A DNA stretch of 64,000 nucleotides from Mesorhizobium sp. CU3 (lineage in GTDB: Bacteria; Pseudomonadota; Alphaproteobacteria; Rhizobiales; Rhizobiaceae). Where the stretch lies: NCBI RefSeq assembly GCF_006442965.1, contig NZ_VFWX01000005.1, positions 124,001 to 188,000 on the forward strand. The letters are read 5' to 3'. Each line of letters starts with the position of its first letter. Position 1 is the first letter of the stretch. The notes below the pieces were generated by a model, which saw nothing but the letters and a program-made list of their open reading frames with translations, was not told the origin of the DNA and searched no databases. A program made the translations under genes and the position numbers. This document shows positions 25,239-33,760 of this stretch, piece by piece.

Positions 25239-25658
25239 ATGCTGAAGACCTACGCAGGAAGCTGCCATTGCGGCAAAGTCCGGTTCGAGGCCGATATCGA
25301 CCTCAGCCGTGGAACCGTCAAATGCAATTGTTCGACATGCACCAAGACGCGCTCCTGGGTAGGGTTCGTCGGCCCCGAGAACTATCGCCTGAAATCAGGA
25401 GCCGAAGCGCAGACCGAATATCAGTGGACACCGCCCGGCCAGGAGCGGCCCAATATCGAGTATCATTTCTGCTCGACCTGCGGCACGCGCATGCCGGCGC
25501 GCGGCGATATCCCGATGCTCGGCGGCATGGTCTTCGCCATTCCGATAGCGGCGCTCGACGGCGTCGACCCGGAAGAACTGGCGGCGGCGCCGGTAATGCA
25601 TGTCGACGGCAGGCATGATCGCTTCGATCGGACTCCCGACGACATCAGGACGATGTAA
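25239..25658 (+). CDS. GFA (glutathione-dependent formaldehyde-activating-like) family protein
   Basis: A 139-residue zinc-binding Mss4-like protein. Cysteines are arranged as in the family: SCHCGKVRF near the N-terminus, then CNCSTCTKT, and CSTCGTRMPA in the second half, giving two zinc sites. Despite the family name, most members have no demonstrated formaldehyde chemistry. The stop is 12 bases from the following ECF sigma gene, so the two are probably co-transcribed. The 190 bases upstream show no obvious promoter consensus. Confidence 0.85.
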   Translation: MLKTYAGSCHCGKVRFEADIDLSRGTVKCNCSTCTKTRSWVGFVGPENYRLKSGAEAQTEYQWTPPGQERPNIEYHFCSTCGTRMPARGDIPMLGGMVFAIPIAALDGVDPEELAAAPVMHVDGRHDRFDRTPDDIRTM

Positions 25659-25670
25659 CATGGGCGGGAC

Positions 25671-26606
25671 ATGCTCAACGGTGTTCGTGCTGTCATGACG
25701 ATCCAGACAAGACTTGAGCCCAGCGGGCTCTTCGACCTTCGCTATGCCGCCTTCCTGGAAACGGTTGCGCATTTGCGGGAACGGCTGCACCGCTACTGCA
25801 CGCGCATGACCGGTTCGGCGCTCGACGGCGAGGACGTCATGCAGGAAACGCTGTTCGAGATCTATCGCAAGATCGAGACGATCGACGATCCGGGCGCACT
25901 TCGTGCATGGATGTTTCGCACCGCGCACAACCGTTGCATCGATTTCCTGCGCAACCGGCAGACCCGGCGGCGCGCCGAAGCCAATTTCGCGATCGATGAG
26001 ATCGTGCTGCCTGTCGAGCCCGCGGGCCAGGGTGCCGATCGCGCCATCGAGCGGCTGGTGATCCACCTGCCGCCCAAGGAGCGCGCCTGCATCTTGCTGA
26101 AGGACGTCTTCGACCATTCGCTGGAGGAGATTGCCGATCTCGTCGATTCGACGGTCGGCGGCGTCAAGGCGGCGTTGAGCCGTGGCCGCGCCAAGCTGGC
26201 CGCGCTGCCGGACCAGCCCGTCATGCGCCTGAAACCTTCACCGGATCCCGCGCTTTCAAGACTGCTCGACCGCTATGTCGAACTCTTCAACCGCCGCGAC
26301 TGGGACGGCGTGCGGGCATTGACCAGCGCCGACGCGCAGTTGCGGGTCTCGGATTGCTTCAAGGGATCTTTGTCGGAATCGATCTACTTCGTCGAATATG
26401 AAAAGGGCAAAGCGAACTGGAAAATGGCGATCGGCGCGGTCGACGGCGAGACCGTATTGCTCGTGCTCCATCGCAGCGAGGCCGGCTGGCAGCCGGCCTA
26501 TCCGGTTCGGATCGACGCGACCCGTGGCACCATCGATCGGATCAGCGACTATTATGCGTGTCCATGGCTGCTGAGGGCGGCCCGTACGGTCGCTGTCGCG
26601 AGCTAA
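25671..26606 (+). CDS. ECF sigma factor with fused SnoaL-like C-terminal domain
   Basis: A 311-residue sigma70-family protein. Region 2 spans RLHRYCTRMTGSALDGEDVMQE to AWMFRTAHNRCIDFLR, and region 4 includes LPPKERACILLKDVFDHSLEEIADLV with the HTH. Residues about 200-311 form an NTF2/SnoaL-like domain (LLDRYVELFNRRDWDGVRAL), as in ECF groups regulated by a fused domain rather than an anti-sigma factor. The NGxPG motif of ECF41 is not seen, so it is a different group from the protein at 43970-44830. A second Met at residue 9 is an alternative start. It is downstream of a GFA gene. Confidence 0.88.
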   Translation: MLNGVRAVMTIQTRLEPSGLFDLRYAAFLETVAHLRERLHRYCTRMTGSALDGEDVMQETLFEIYRKIETIDDPGALRAWMFRTAHNRCIDFLRNRQTRRRAEANFAIDEIVLPVEPAGQGADRAIERLVIHLPPKERACILLKDVFDHSLEEIADLVDSTVGGVKAALSRGRAKLAALPDQPVMRLKPSPDPALSRLLDRYVELFNRRDWDGVRALTSADAQLRVSDCFKGSLSESIYFVEYEKGKANWKMAIGAVDGETVLLVLHRSEAGWQPAYPVRIDATRGTIDRISDYYACPWLLRAARTVAVAS

Positions 26607-26619
26607 TTGCGCAGTCAGG

Positions 26620-27798
26620 TCAGCCGGGCGAGCGCCAAGCCGCAGCGGCCGCTGCGATCAGCATCAGTCCCGCCGCGATCAGCGCGCAGTTGGCAAAGCC
26701 GAGGCTGGTGTAGAGCGGGCCGAAGCCGGCGGTGCCGACGGTGACGGCGAGATAAGTGACAGCGCTGTTCAAACCCATGATGGTGCCGCGACGCGACGGG
26801 TCGAGCGCGGTGAGGCGCATGACCAGCACATTCAAGCCGAAATGGTTGGCGAGACCCCAGACGGCGATCGCCGCGATCAGCAGGCCGAAGCCGCCGCTCG
26901 CGAGCGCAATCGCGACATAGACGGCGGCAACCAGCAGATAGGCGAAAGGCATGACGCGGCGCGCGCCGAGCCGGTCGATGACGCCATCGAGCAGCGCGGC
27001 CGCGCCGAAGCCGAGGCCATAGGCGATCGCCGCCAGGCCGTTGGCGCTGACCGGCTCGCCGAGAGCCTCGTGCAGATGGTCGCCAAGATAGCCGTAGACG
27101 CCGTAGAAGGCGGTCATGAAGGCGCCGCAAGCGATGAGCAGCGGCAGGATGCCGGGCACGGCCAGCGCACCGAGCGGCGACGGCGCCGGCCCGCTCTTCC
27201 TTGCATCGGGCAGCGAACTCATGGCGAGAGCGGCGACGGCGCTTCCCGCCAACAGGGCGACGGCTGCAAAGACGGCGCGCCAGTGGATGAGATCGGCAAG
27301 CACCGCAGACAGCGAGACGCCTGCGACCATGGACAGCGTCCATCCGGTCAGCACAACGCCGATGGTGCCGCTTTCGCGGCCAGTTGGCGCGATCGCAGCG
27401 GCGCTGGCATAGATCGCCGGGATGGCGATGCCGGCAGCGATGCCGGCGACCAACTGGGCGGCCACCAGCGCCGTCACCGTCGGCGCGAGCGCGCTGGCGA
27501 CCAGCGCCAGCGCCAGCAGCAGCAAGGCACCCTGCAGCATGCGCCGCGCGCCGATCCTGTCGATGTAGCGGGCAAGGAACAACGCACTGGCCGAGGTGCC
27601 CAGGCCAAAGGCGGCGGCCGCCGTCATCACGCCCGGCACGCTGGCGCCGAAAGACTGAGCGACGGCCGGCGCGATCGGTCCCAGAACCAGTGAATTGGAG
27701 CCGATGACAGCGATGCAGCCGGTCAGCAGATAGGCCGCAGCGGGAATAGCCGCGCGCGGCGTCGGCGCCAGAATTGCAGATTGATCACTGTTCGACAT
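26620..27798 (-). CDS. MFS transporter (12-TM, drug/arabinose-efflux-like)
   Basis: A 392-residue major facilitator with about 12 membrane segments. It has a motif A-like loop between TM2 and TM3 (LFLARYIDRIGARRMLQGALL) and repeated in the second half (LLDGVIDRLGARRVMPFAYLL). The pattern resembles AraJ/YdhP-type exporters. It is divergent from an Lrp-type regulator across a short spacer, so it may be an amino-acid or metabolite exporter under Lrp-like control; that is inference from arrangement only. Confidence 0.88.
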   Translation of the reverse strand: MSNSDQSAILAPTPRAAIPAAAYLLTGCIAVIGSNSLVLGPIAPAVAQSFGASVPGVMTAAAAFGLGTSASALFLARYIDRIGARRMLQGALLLLALALVASALAPTVTALVAAQLVAGIAAGIAIPAIYASAAAIAPTGRESGTIGVVLTGWTLSMVAGVSLSAVLADLIHWRAVFAAVALLAGSAVAALAMSSLPDARKSGPAPSPLGALAVPGILPLLIACGAFMTAFYGVYGYLGDHLHEALGEPVSANGLAAIAYGLGFGAAALLDGVIDRLGARRVMPFAYLLVAAVYVAIALASGGFGLLIAAIAVWGLANHFGLNVLVMRLTALDPSRRGTIMGLNSAVTYLAVTVGTAGFGPLYTSLGFANCALIAAGLMLIAAAAAAWRSPG

Positions 27799-27831
27799 AT
27801 CGTCATAATGGCCGAATTAAATTCCGCATCA

Positions 27832-27846
27832 ATGGAGAATTTCCAT
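27832..27846. promoter_or_regulatory. Candidate operator in the MFS/Lrp divergent spacer
   Basis: The inverted repeat ATGGA-gaatt-TCCAT abuts the proposed regulator start at 27847 and contains its GGAG ribosome site. Binding there could make the regulator autoregulated. The call rests on symmetry alone. Confidence 0.3.
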
Positions 27847-28386
27847 ATGGACGCAGAAACAGATGACATTCAGCGGAACAAGCAACCAGCCCGGGACCTC
27901 GACCCGATCGACCGAAAGATATTAGGCGTGCTCGTCGAGGATGCGACCATCAGCTATGCCGAGCTTGGCGAGCGCGTCGGCCTGTCGCCACCGGCGGCGC
28001 ATGAGCGGGTCAAACGACTGAAGCGCAACGGCGCCATCCGCGCGACATCGGCGATCATCGATCCGCGCGCGGTGAAGAAGCCATTGCTGGCCTTCGTGCA
28101 TATCGACACCAGGGGCTGGGGCAAGACGCCGGAGCTGATGGCGGTTTCCAAGTATCCGGAGGTCGAGGAGATCCATACCGTCGCCGGCGACACCTGTATG
28201 CTGCTCAAGGTGCGCACCGAGGATACGCGGGCGCTCGAGGGCCTGCTGGCGCGGCTCTACGAGACGCCGGGCGTCACCTCGACGCGCAGCTATGTCGTGC
28301 TGTCGACCTATCTCGAGCGTCCGGTGCAGCCGGAGATCACGGCCGAATGGCCGGCGCCGAAGCATATGGCGAACCCCATGTATTAG
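27847..28386 (+). CDS. Lrp/AsnC-family transcriptional regulator
   Basis: A 179-residue protein with an N-terminal AsnC-type HTH (LDPIDRKILGVLVEDATISY through LSPPAAHERVKRLKRNGAI) and a C-terminal RAM/ACT effector domain (VEEIHTVAGDTCMLLKVRTE). Lrp-type proteins sense amino acids and often control the divergent transporter, here the MFS exporter. Start candidates at 27808, 27832 and 27847 exist; 27847 is favoured by GGAG nine bases upstream and by family length. The 3' end overlaps the convergent membrane protein by 4 bases. Confidence 0.9.
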   Translation: MDAETDDIQRNKQPARDLDPIDRKILGVLVEDATISYAELGERVGLSPPAAHERVKRLKRNGAIRATSAIIDPRAVKKPLLAFVHIDTRGWGKTPELMAVSKYPEVEEIHTVAGDTCMLLKVRTEDTRALEGLLARLYETPGVTSTRSYVVLSTYLERPVQPEITAEWPAPKHMANPMY

Positions 28387-28886
28387 TTCGCCGAGGCCTG
28401 TTGGCGCCCGCGACGCGCCAACAGATAGAAGGCCGCCACATGGGTGATCATCAGAAGCGGCACGTAGAGGATCGGGATCGCATAGGTCGCGCCCAGTTGC
28501 CCGGCATGGCCCGGAAGGTCGAGCACCACGCCGTGATAGTAGTCGCCGACAAGGTCGATCACGCCGGCGACATTGAACGCGACGACGAGCGGCCAGAAGA
28601 GTGCTGGCCGTCTAACAGTCAGCAGCGCCAGCATGGCGAGCAATCCGGTGGTAAAATCGCCATACGCCGCGAACACAGCGAACGGCGCGGGCAGGTCCGG
28701 GCCTACGACGCCCGGCACGAGAAAGACCAGCCCGAAGAAGCGGAAGCTGTGCAGCGTGGCGATGGCGCGCTGCGCCTCTATCGGCTCCATCGACCTGAAC
28801 CTTGGCCAGATATAGGCACCGAAGCAGAGCAACCACGGCACGTAGCCCAAGCCAAGATGGATGTTGAGGATCGTCGCTGGTGACAT
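28383..28886 (-). CDS. Small integral membrane protein of unknown function
   Basis: I do not recognise a named family. The 167-residue protein is strongly hydrophobic, with four to five predicted membrane spans (for example near residues 5-25, 50-70, 72-90, 98-115 and 137-157). Charged residues cluster in short loops such as RFRSMEPIEAQR. GAGGAGG precedes the ATG at seven bases. It starts 10 bases after the methyltransferase gene, so the two form a minus-strand operon. Confidence 0.75.
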   Translation of the reverse strand: MSPATILNIHLGLGYVPWLLCFGAYIWPRFRSMEPIEAQRAIATLHSFRFFGLVFLVPGVVGPDLPAPFAVFAAYGDFTTGLLAMLALLTVRRPALFWPLVVAFNVAGVIDLVGDYYHGVVLDLPGHAGQLGATYAIPILYVPLLMITHVAAFYLLARRGRQQASAN

Positions 28887-28896
28887 CTTCGCCTCC

Positions 28897-29733
28897 TCAA
28901 GCCTTGACCGGAATGGCTTCGAACACCGCCGTCAGGATGCCCAGCCGTCCCTCCATGAGATTACGCCCGAGATTCGTAGCGAGTTCGGCAAAACCCTGTC
29001 CCATGACGACGCCGAGATTGAGCGAAGGCGGAGGGCCGGAGGCGCGAAGTTCGGCGAACCACGCCTTGGCAACGGCCGTGTCGTCGCGGCGAACCAGCGC
29101 GCCGAAACCGGCGGCTTCGATTTCCTCGCAGGTCGCAGTTGCGCTGAGCAGGAAGCTTTCGCCAGATGTCTTCGCCCAGGGGATCGGATAGAGCGGATCG
29201 CCGCCATTCAGCACGACGTCGAAGGTGGCGAATTTTCCGCCAGGCTTCAGCACGCGCCTGATCTCCCGATAGAGCAGCGGCCGGTCGGCAATGTTCATCG
29301 CAACATGCTGCAGAAGCACGGCGTCGAAGCGGCCGTCGTCGAAAGGCAGCGCCAGGGCGCTGCCGGTTTCGAACGAGACCTGTCCACTCAGTCCCGTGCG
29401 TTCGGTCAGATAAGCAGCGGCTTCGACGAAGGGTTCGCTGAGATCGATGCCGGTGACGTTGCAGCCATAGGTCCCGGCAAGAAAGCGGGCCGGACCGCCG
29501 ACGCCCGATCCGACGTCGAGCACCGACATGCCGGCGGTTATCACAGCCAGATTGGCCAGCTCGGCGGTGGCGGCGAGACCGCGCGTATGGAACTGGTCAA
29601 GTGTGGTCAGCTGCTCCGGCTTCAATCGCTGGTCTTCCGGCCCGAAGACCGCAAGCGCCGTCTTCAGGCGCCCGGTCAGTCCGGTCGCGCCATAGTGATC
29701 GCGCACGCGATCGATGTCAGATGTCATTGCCAT
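28897..29733 (-). CDS. Class I SAM-dependent methyltransferase
   Basis: A 278-residue methyltransferase of the Methyltransf_11/UbiE-like type. SAM-binding motif I is VLDVGSGVGGPARFLAG, the acidic loop is VTGIDLSEPFV, and motifs II and III are FDAVLLQHVAMNI and RVLKPGGKFATFDVV. The substrate region is C-terminal and uninformative. The ATG at 29733 is chosen; an ATG at 29727 is an alternative. It is divergent from a LysR regulator and co-oriented with the small membrane protein. Confidence 0.88.
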   Translation of the reverse strand: MAMTSDIDRVRDHYGATGLTGRLKTALAVFGPEDQRLKPEQLTTLDQFHTRGLAATAELANLAVITAGMSVLDVGSGVGGPARFLAGTYGCNVTGIDLSEPFVEAAAYLTERTGLSGQVSFETGSALALPFDDGRFDAVLLQHVAMNIADRPLLYREIRRVLKPGGKFATFDVVLNGGDPLYPIPWAKTSGESFLLSATATCEEIEAAGFGALVRRDDTAVAKAWFAELRASGPPPSLNLGVVMGQGFAELATNLGRNLMEGRLGILTAVFEAIPVKA

Positions 29734-29756
29734 TTCTTCGGGCCATTTCCGTAAAC

Positions 29757-29792
29757 TTGCCGGACAGACATAGGGCCGCTTCCGGCCGGCAA
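29757..29792. promoter_or_regulatory. Inverted repeat in the methyltransferase/LysR divergent spacer
   Basis: TTGCCGG (29757-29763) and CCGGCAA (29786-29792) form a spaced perfect inverted repeat in the 84-base region between divergent genes, a plausible LysR binding region. Inference only. Confidence 0.35.
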
Positions 29793-29817
29793 CTATCCGC
29801 GATAATGTCGATGGGCT

Positions 29818-30741
29818 ATGAAGCAGAACTTCACAGTCCGACATGGCGCGCTCGACGGCGTCGAGGCTTTCCTGAGCGTCGCGCGGCACCGCAATTTCCG
29901 CAAGGCGGCGGCCGAATTGCGCGTGACGCCGTCGGCGATCAGCCAGGCGATCCGCACGCTCGAAGCGCGCATCGGCGCGGCTCTGTTCATGCGCACGACG
30001 CGTAGCGTCGGCCTGACCGAGGCCGGCGAGCGCTTCCTGTCGCGCGCCGGGCCAGCCTTCGAGGAACTGATCGCGGCAAGCGAGGCGGCACGCGAGCTCG
30101 GCCAGCGCCCGGCCGGCAAGCTGCGGCTCTCCGTGCCGCCATCGGTGGTGCCGATCCTGCTCGAGCCGATGCTTGCGTCCTTCTGCCAGACCTATCCGGA
30201 AATCGAGCTGGAGATCGCGGCGAGCGGCGAGCTGGTCGATTTGACGGCCGACGGCTTCGATGCCGGCATCCGGCTCGGTGAGTTCATCGCGCCCGACATG
30301 GTGGCGGTGCGGCTGACGCCGCCCTTGCCGATGGCGGTGGTCGGCAGCCCCGACTATTTCGGCCGCCGGCCGCAACCGCAGACCATCGAGGATCTACGCT
30401 CGCATGCCTGCCTGCGCATGCGGCGCTCCAACGGTTCGGTCGCGCCATGGTCCTTCGCCGACGGCAACAAGACGGTGGAGGCGATCGTCTCCGGACCGCT
30501 GATCGCGCATGACTATCCGGCGCTCGTCGGGGCGGCGATCCAGGGCGTCGGCCTTGCGCAGGTGCCAGGCCCGGTCGCCGCGCCGGCCATCGCCGATGGC
30601 CGCCTGCGGGAGGTGCTCGGCGCGTTCGCGGTCACCTCACCGGGCGTCTTCCTGTACTACCCCGCGCGACATCAGGTGCTGCCCAAGCTGCGCGCCTTCA
30701 TCGACCATGTCGCACGCCATGGAGCCAGCGCGCGGCGATGA
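29818..30741 (+). CDS. LysR-family transcriptional regulator
   Basis: A 307-residue LTTR. The N-terminal winged HTH covers LDGVEAFLSVARHRNFRKAA, SAISQAIRTLEARIG and LFMRTTRSVGLTEAGERFL, then a linker helix and the two-lobed effector domain (KLRLSVPPSVVPILLEPML onward). It resembles the large DsdC/PecT-like group of proteobacterial LTTRs that control neighbouring oxidoreductases. The divergent methyltransferase-membrane protein operon is the likely target. Confidence 0.92.
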   Translation: MKQNFTVRHGALDGVEAFLSVARHRNFRKAAAELRVTPSAISQAIRTLEARIGAALFMRTTRSVGLTEAGERFLSRAGPAFEELIAASEAARELGQRPAGKLRLSVPPSVVPILLEPMLASFCQTYPEIELEIAASGELVDLTADGFDAGIRLGEFIAPDMVAVRLTPPLPMAVVGSPDYFGRRPQPQTIEDLRSHACLRMRRSNGSVAPWSFADGNKTVEAIVSGPLIAHDYPALVGAAIQGVGLAQVPGPVAAPAIADGRLREVLGAFAVTSPGVFLYYPARHQVLPKLRAFIDHVARHGASARR

Positions 30742-30756
30742 TCATCGAAGTGGCGC

Positions 30757-31500
30757 TCACTGTGCCGCGTGCGGATATTCAAGCTGCATGGCGACAAAGT
30801 CGGTCGTACGCGATCCATAGCGAACCGCGATGTCCTGAAGAGCCTTGTCGAGCGCCTTGGTCGGTCGCAGATCGGTTGCCGGAAGGAGGCGTTGCGAAGG
30901 CCAGTCGGCAGCGACCTGATCGGGCAGGATACGGATGCCGTCGCGACTGACGACCGCGCCTTCCTGCTCGGCGAAAGTGACCGCAGCGGAACGATAGGTC
31001 CGCGACCAGGCGTCGGCCACCAGCGCCAGGGAGATCTCGTCCATCCCCGGCGACAGCTGGATGCCCAGCTGCTCATGATTGAAGAAGGCCAGCGTGTTGC
31101 CGATCGCGGTCAGCGCGAAAGGCCGGGTGAATTTGAAGGCTCCGCTGTCGTGGCGCGCATCCCAATTGTCGAGGCCGAGATCGCCGGCGACTGCTTCGGC
31201 TTTCTCGCGACCCGCAATTGCCTCGATCAAGGTTAGCATCATCGGCATCGAAGCGGTGATGCCTGTGGTGGTCGCGACATTCCGGTCGACGACATAACGG
31301 CGGTCGACGACATAGCGGATGGTCGGATGTTTCTGGCGCAATTCGTTCAGCGAATACCAATGCGTCGTCGCCCGTTTGCCGTCGAGCAATCCGCTGGCGG
31401 CGACTACCGTGACGCCGACGCAAACGCCGATCACCATGGCGCCCTTGGCCGACTGCTCCCTGAGCCATTTCATCACGTCGGGGTCGTCATCGCGCATCAT
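30757..31500 (-). pseudogene. DJ-1/PfpI-type protein, C-terminal part of a broken gene
   Basis: A 247-residue frame containing the second half of a GlxA-like DJ-1/PfpI domain (AMVIGVCVGVTVVAASGLLDG with the nucleophile-elbow Cys, RATTHWYSLNELRQKHPTI) followed by a family-specific C-terminal region without an HTH. The N-terminal half of the fold lies in another frame (31497-31799). Compared with intact homologues as I remember them, about 30-37 residues between the halves are absent. The ATG at 31500 overlaps the stop of the first part (ATGA), so the two parts could still be co-translated, but a single functional domain is doubtful. Confidence 0.6.
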
Positions 31501-31799
31501 GGCGGCCCCGGCTGCGTCGCCAGCGCCACGACATCCGCCACGTCGGCGCGGCGCAGGATGCCGTAGGGTATCAGATAGTCGGTGGTCTCGGTGCCGTCAT
31601 TGATGCCTATGATCGCGATCAGCGGGCGCTGAAGCCTAGGCTTCAACGCGGCAAGCGTGGCCTGGGCTTCGCTGGCGTCGATCGCCGGCTGCGCGGTGGC
31701 CACGGATGCCGAGGGCAGCGACAGCAGCCAGGTGCCCGCCGCTACCGCCAGCAGCGCGATAATTCCAAGCGTGCCCCACAACAGCATTCGCAGCCTCAT
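31497..31799 (-). pseudogene. DJ-1/PfpI-type protein, N-terminal part of a broken gene
   Basis: A 100-residue frame with an N-terminal membrane anchor or signal (LRMLLWGTLGIIALLAVAAG) followed by the first strands of a DJ-1/PfpI fold (RPLIAIIGINDGTETTDYLI, PYGILRRADVADVVALAT). It stops at GPP, where homologues continue through the core of the domain. GGAG precedes the ATG at five bases. With 30757-31500 it represents one ancestral gene interrupted by deletion plus frame change. Confidence 0.6.
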
Positions 31800-31887
31800 G
31801 GCTCCGTCCTTCCGGTCTAAACGCTTGACCGGCAAGCTAGCTCCGATAGGCTTTGGCCGAAATGACATATATCGGGCGAAAGCTGCC

Positions 31888-32826
31888 ATGCGGACGATAG
31901 GCATCATCATTCATCCGGGCTTCCAGTTGCTGGACGCCGCCGGCCCTGTGGCGGCCTTCGAGCTGGCGGAGCACTATCAGCCCGGCAGCTACAGGCTGGA
32001 GATGCTGGCGCCCGGCGGCGGCGAGATCGAGAGTTCGTCGGGCATGCGGCTTTCGGCGCGCGCGCTTTCGGCAGAAGAAGAACTCGACACAGCGATCATC
32101 TCGGGCGGCGAGATCATCCGTTCGATGGCTGCGGCCCAGGCAATCGTTGCCTGGCTGCGGGCCGCCGGCGTGCGGCGCGTCACAAGCGTCTGCACAGGCG
32201 CCTATCTTCTGGCGGAGGCCGGGCTGCTCGACGGCCGCTGTGCCACCACGCATTGGTGGAGCACCGACGATTTCGGCCGCCGCTATCCGAAAATAAAACT
32301 CGATGCGGAGCGCATCTTCATCCAGGACGGCAGCATCTGGACCTCGGCCGGCATCTCCGCCGGTATCGACCTTGCACTGGCACTGATCGAAGACGATCTC
32401 GGCCCGGCGATCGCGCGCCGCACCGCGCAGCAGCTGGTCGTGCACCAGCGGCGGCCGGGCGGCCAGTCGCAGTTTTCCGGCCTTGTCGAGCTCGGCGGGC
32501 GTTCGGGCCGCTTCGTCGAGCTGATCGAATGGATGCGGGGCAGGCTTGGCGAGAAATTGACGGTCGAGCGCCTTGCCGAGCGCGCCGCCATGAGCCCGCG
32601 CAACTTCGCCCGTGCCTTTACGGCAGAGACTGGCGCCACGCCGGCCAAGGCCGTGGAGCGCCTGCGACTGGAAGCCACGCGATTGGCCGTGGAGACCAGC
32701 AACGCGCCGCTCGACCGTATCGCCGAGGAGAGCGGCTTCGGCGATGCCGGCCGCATGCGCCGCGCCTTCATGAGAAGCTTCGGCCAGCCGCCGCAGGCGA
32801 TCCGGCGCGCGGCGGCGCGGAGGTAG
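31888..32826 (+). CDS. GlxA-type transcriptional regulator (DJ-1/PfpI sensor plus AraC HTH)
   Basis: A 312-residue regulator. The N-terminal DJ-1/PfpI-like domain (about 1-170) includes the elbow VTSVCTGAYLLAEAGLLDGR, and the C-terminal AraC HTH (about 210-312) runs from LTVERLAERAAMSPRNFARA to ESGFGDAGRMRRAFMRSFGQ. It is divergent from the broken DJ-1 gene, which is probably its former target. The ATG at 31888 gives the normal MRTIGIIIHPGFQLLDAAGP start. Confidence 0.9.
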   Translation: MRTIGIIIHPGFQLLDAAGPVAAFELAEHYQPGSYRLEMLAPGGGEIESSSGMRLSARALSAEEELDTAIISGGEIIRSMAAAQAIVAWLRAAGVRRVTSVCTGAYLLAEAGLLDGRCATTHWWSTDDFGRRYPKIKLDAERIFIQDGSIWTSAGISAGIDLALALIEDDLGPAIARRTAQQLVVHQRRPGGQSQFSGLVELGGRSGRFVELIEWMRGRLGEKLTVERLAERAAMSPRNFARAFTAETGATPAKAVERLRLEATRLAVETSNAPLDRIAEESGFGDAGRMRRAFMRSFGQPPQAIRRAAARR

Positions 32827-32830
32827 CCGA

Positions 32831-33664
32831 TCACTCGGCGCGGGACGCGATCAGCGATTGGATGCGCTCGGCGTCGGCAGGTGTCGCGGGATTGTAGACG
32901 ATCATGCCGAGCTCGGGCCGGCCGTCTACGGCGAAGACCGAGAACTCCAGCTCGATCAGTCCGATCTCGGGATGCCGCAGGCGCTTGACGCCCTCGCCAT
33001 GGGCAGGGACGACGTCATTGTCGCGCCACAGCGCCTCGAATTCCGGACTAATGCGGCAAAGTTCTTCGACGAGTTGGGTGATTTCCGCGCCCGCACCTGC
33101 CCTGGTAGCATCGGCCCTGAACGAACCGACCACGAAGCGGGCGACGCTCTCCCAATCGTCCTGCGCTTGGCGCACACGCGGATTGCCGAACATGAGGCGC
33201 AGAATGTTGCGCTGCTCGCGCGGCAGCTTGGAATAGTCGGTCAGCATCGTCGCCGCGGCGCGGTTCCAGGCAACGACGTCCCAGGTCGCGGTCTTGATGA
33301 TGGCCGGGCTTGGATCAAGCGCGTCGAGCACGCGCTGCAGCCGCGGCGTAACGCTGTCCACGCCTTTGTAGCGGACTTCCGGCGGCCGGCCGAGGCCCAG
33401 CATGAACAGATGCTCGCGCTCGGGCTCGGTCAGCATCAGGCCGGTCGCGATGCGGTTCAGCACATCGGCCGAAGGCGCGCCGCCGCGGCCTTGCTCCAGC
33501 CAGGTGTACCAGGTCGGGCTGATGTTGGCGCGCTGCGCCACCTCTTCGCGGCGCAGCCCTTGCGTGCGCCGGCGTCCAGTGGCGAAGCCGAAGGCGACCG
33601 GGTCAAGGCGCATGCGGCGATCGCGCAGGAAGTTGCCGAGCTTGTTGATCGTCTCCGCAGGCAT
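32831..33664 (-). CDS. XRE-family regulator with MmyB-like ligand domain
   Basis: A 277-residue protein with an N-terminal helix-turn-helix_3 (GNFLRDRRMRLDPV, GLRREEVAQRANISPTWYTW) and a C-terminal MmyB-type ligand-binding domain (residues about 110-270, with WDVVAWNRAAATML). This class typically sits divergent from a short-chain dehydrogenase that it represses, exactly as here with the epimerase at 33761. The ligand is unknown. Confidence 0.9.
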   Translation of the reverse strand: MPAETINKLGNFLRDRRMRLDPVAFGFATGRRRTQGLRREEVAQRANISPTWYTWLEQGRGGAPSADVLNRIATGLMLTEPEREHLFMLGLGRPPEVRYKGVDSVTPRLQRVLDALDPSPAIIKTATWDVVAWNRAAATMLTDYSKLPREQRNILRLMFGNPRVRQAQDDWESVARFVVGSFRADATRAGAGAEITQLVEELCRISPEFEALWRDNDVVPAHGEGVKRLRHPEIGLIELEFSVFAVDGRPELGMIVYNPATPADAERIQSLIASRAE

Positions 33665-33670
33665 GGCGAT

Positions 33671-33713
33671 CCTGTTGATGATTATACCATGATAAAGTCA
33701 CTACTTTAACAGG
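33671..33713. promoter_or_regulatory. Candidate XRE operator between divergent regulator and epimerase
   Basis: Two nested inverted repeats occupy the 96-base spacer: outer CCTGTT (33671-33676) with AACAGG (33708-33713), and inner AAAGT-cact-ACTTT (33694-33707). Their location suits joint control of both genes by the XRE protein. Confidence 0.45.
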
Positions 33714-33760
33714 ATGATTTATAGCGCGAGAAGGGCCTCCGAGCAACATAGGAGATCCCC

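Noticed and set aside
25671..26606. Second ECF41 sigma factor
   Set aside because: It has a SnoaL-like domain, but the NGxPG and WLPEPL marks and an upstream TGTCACA/CGTC promoter were not found.
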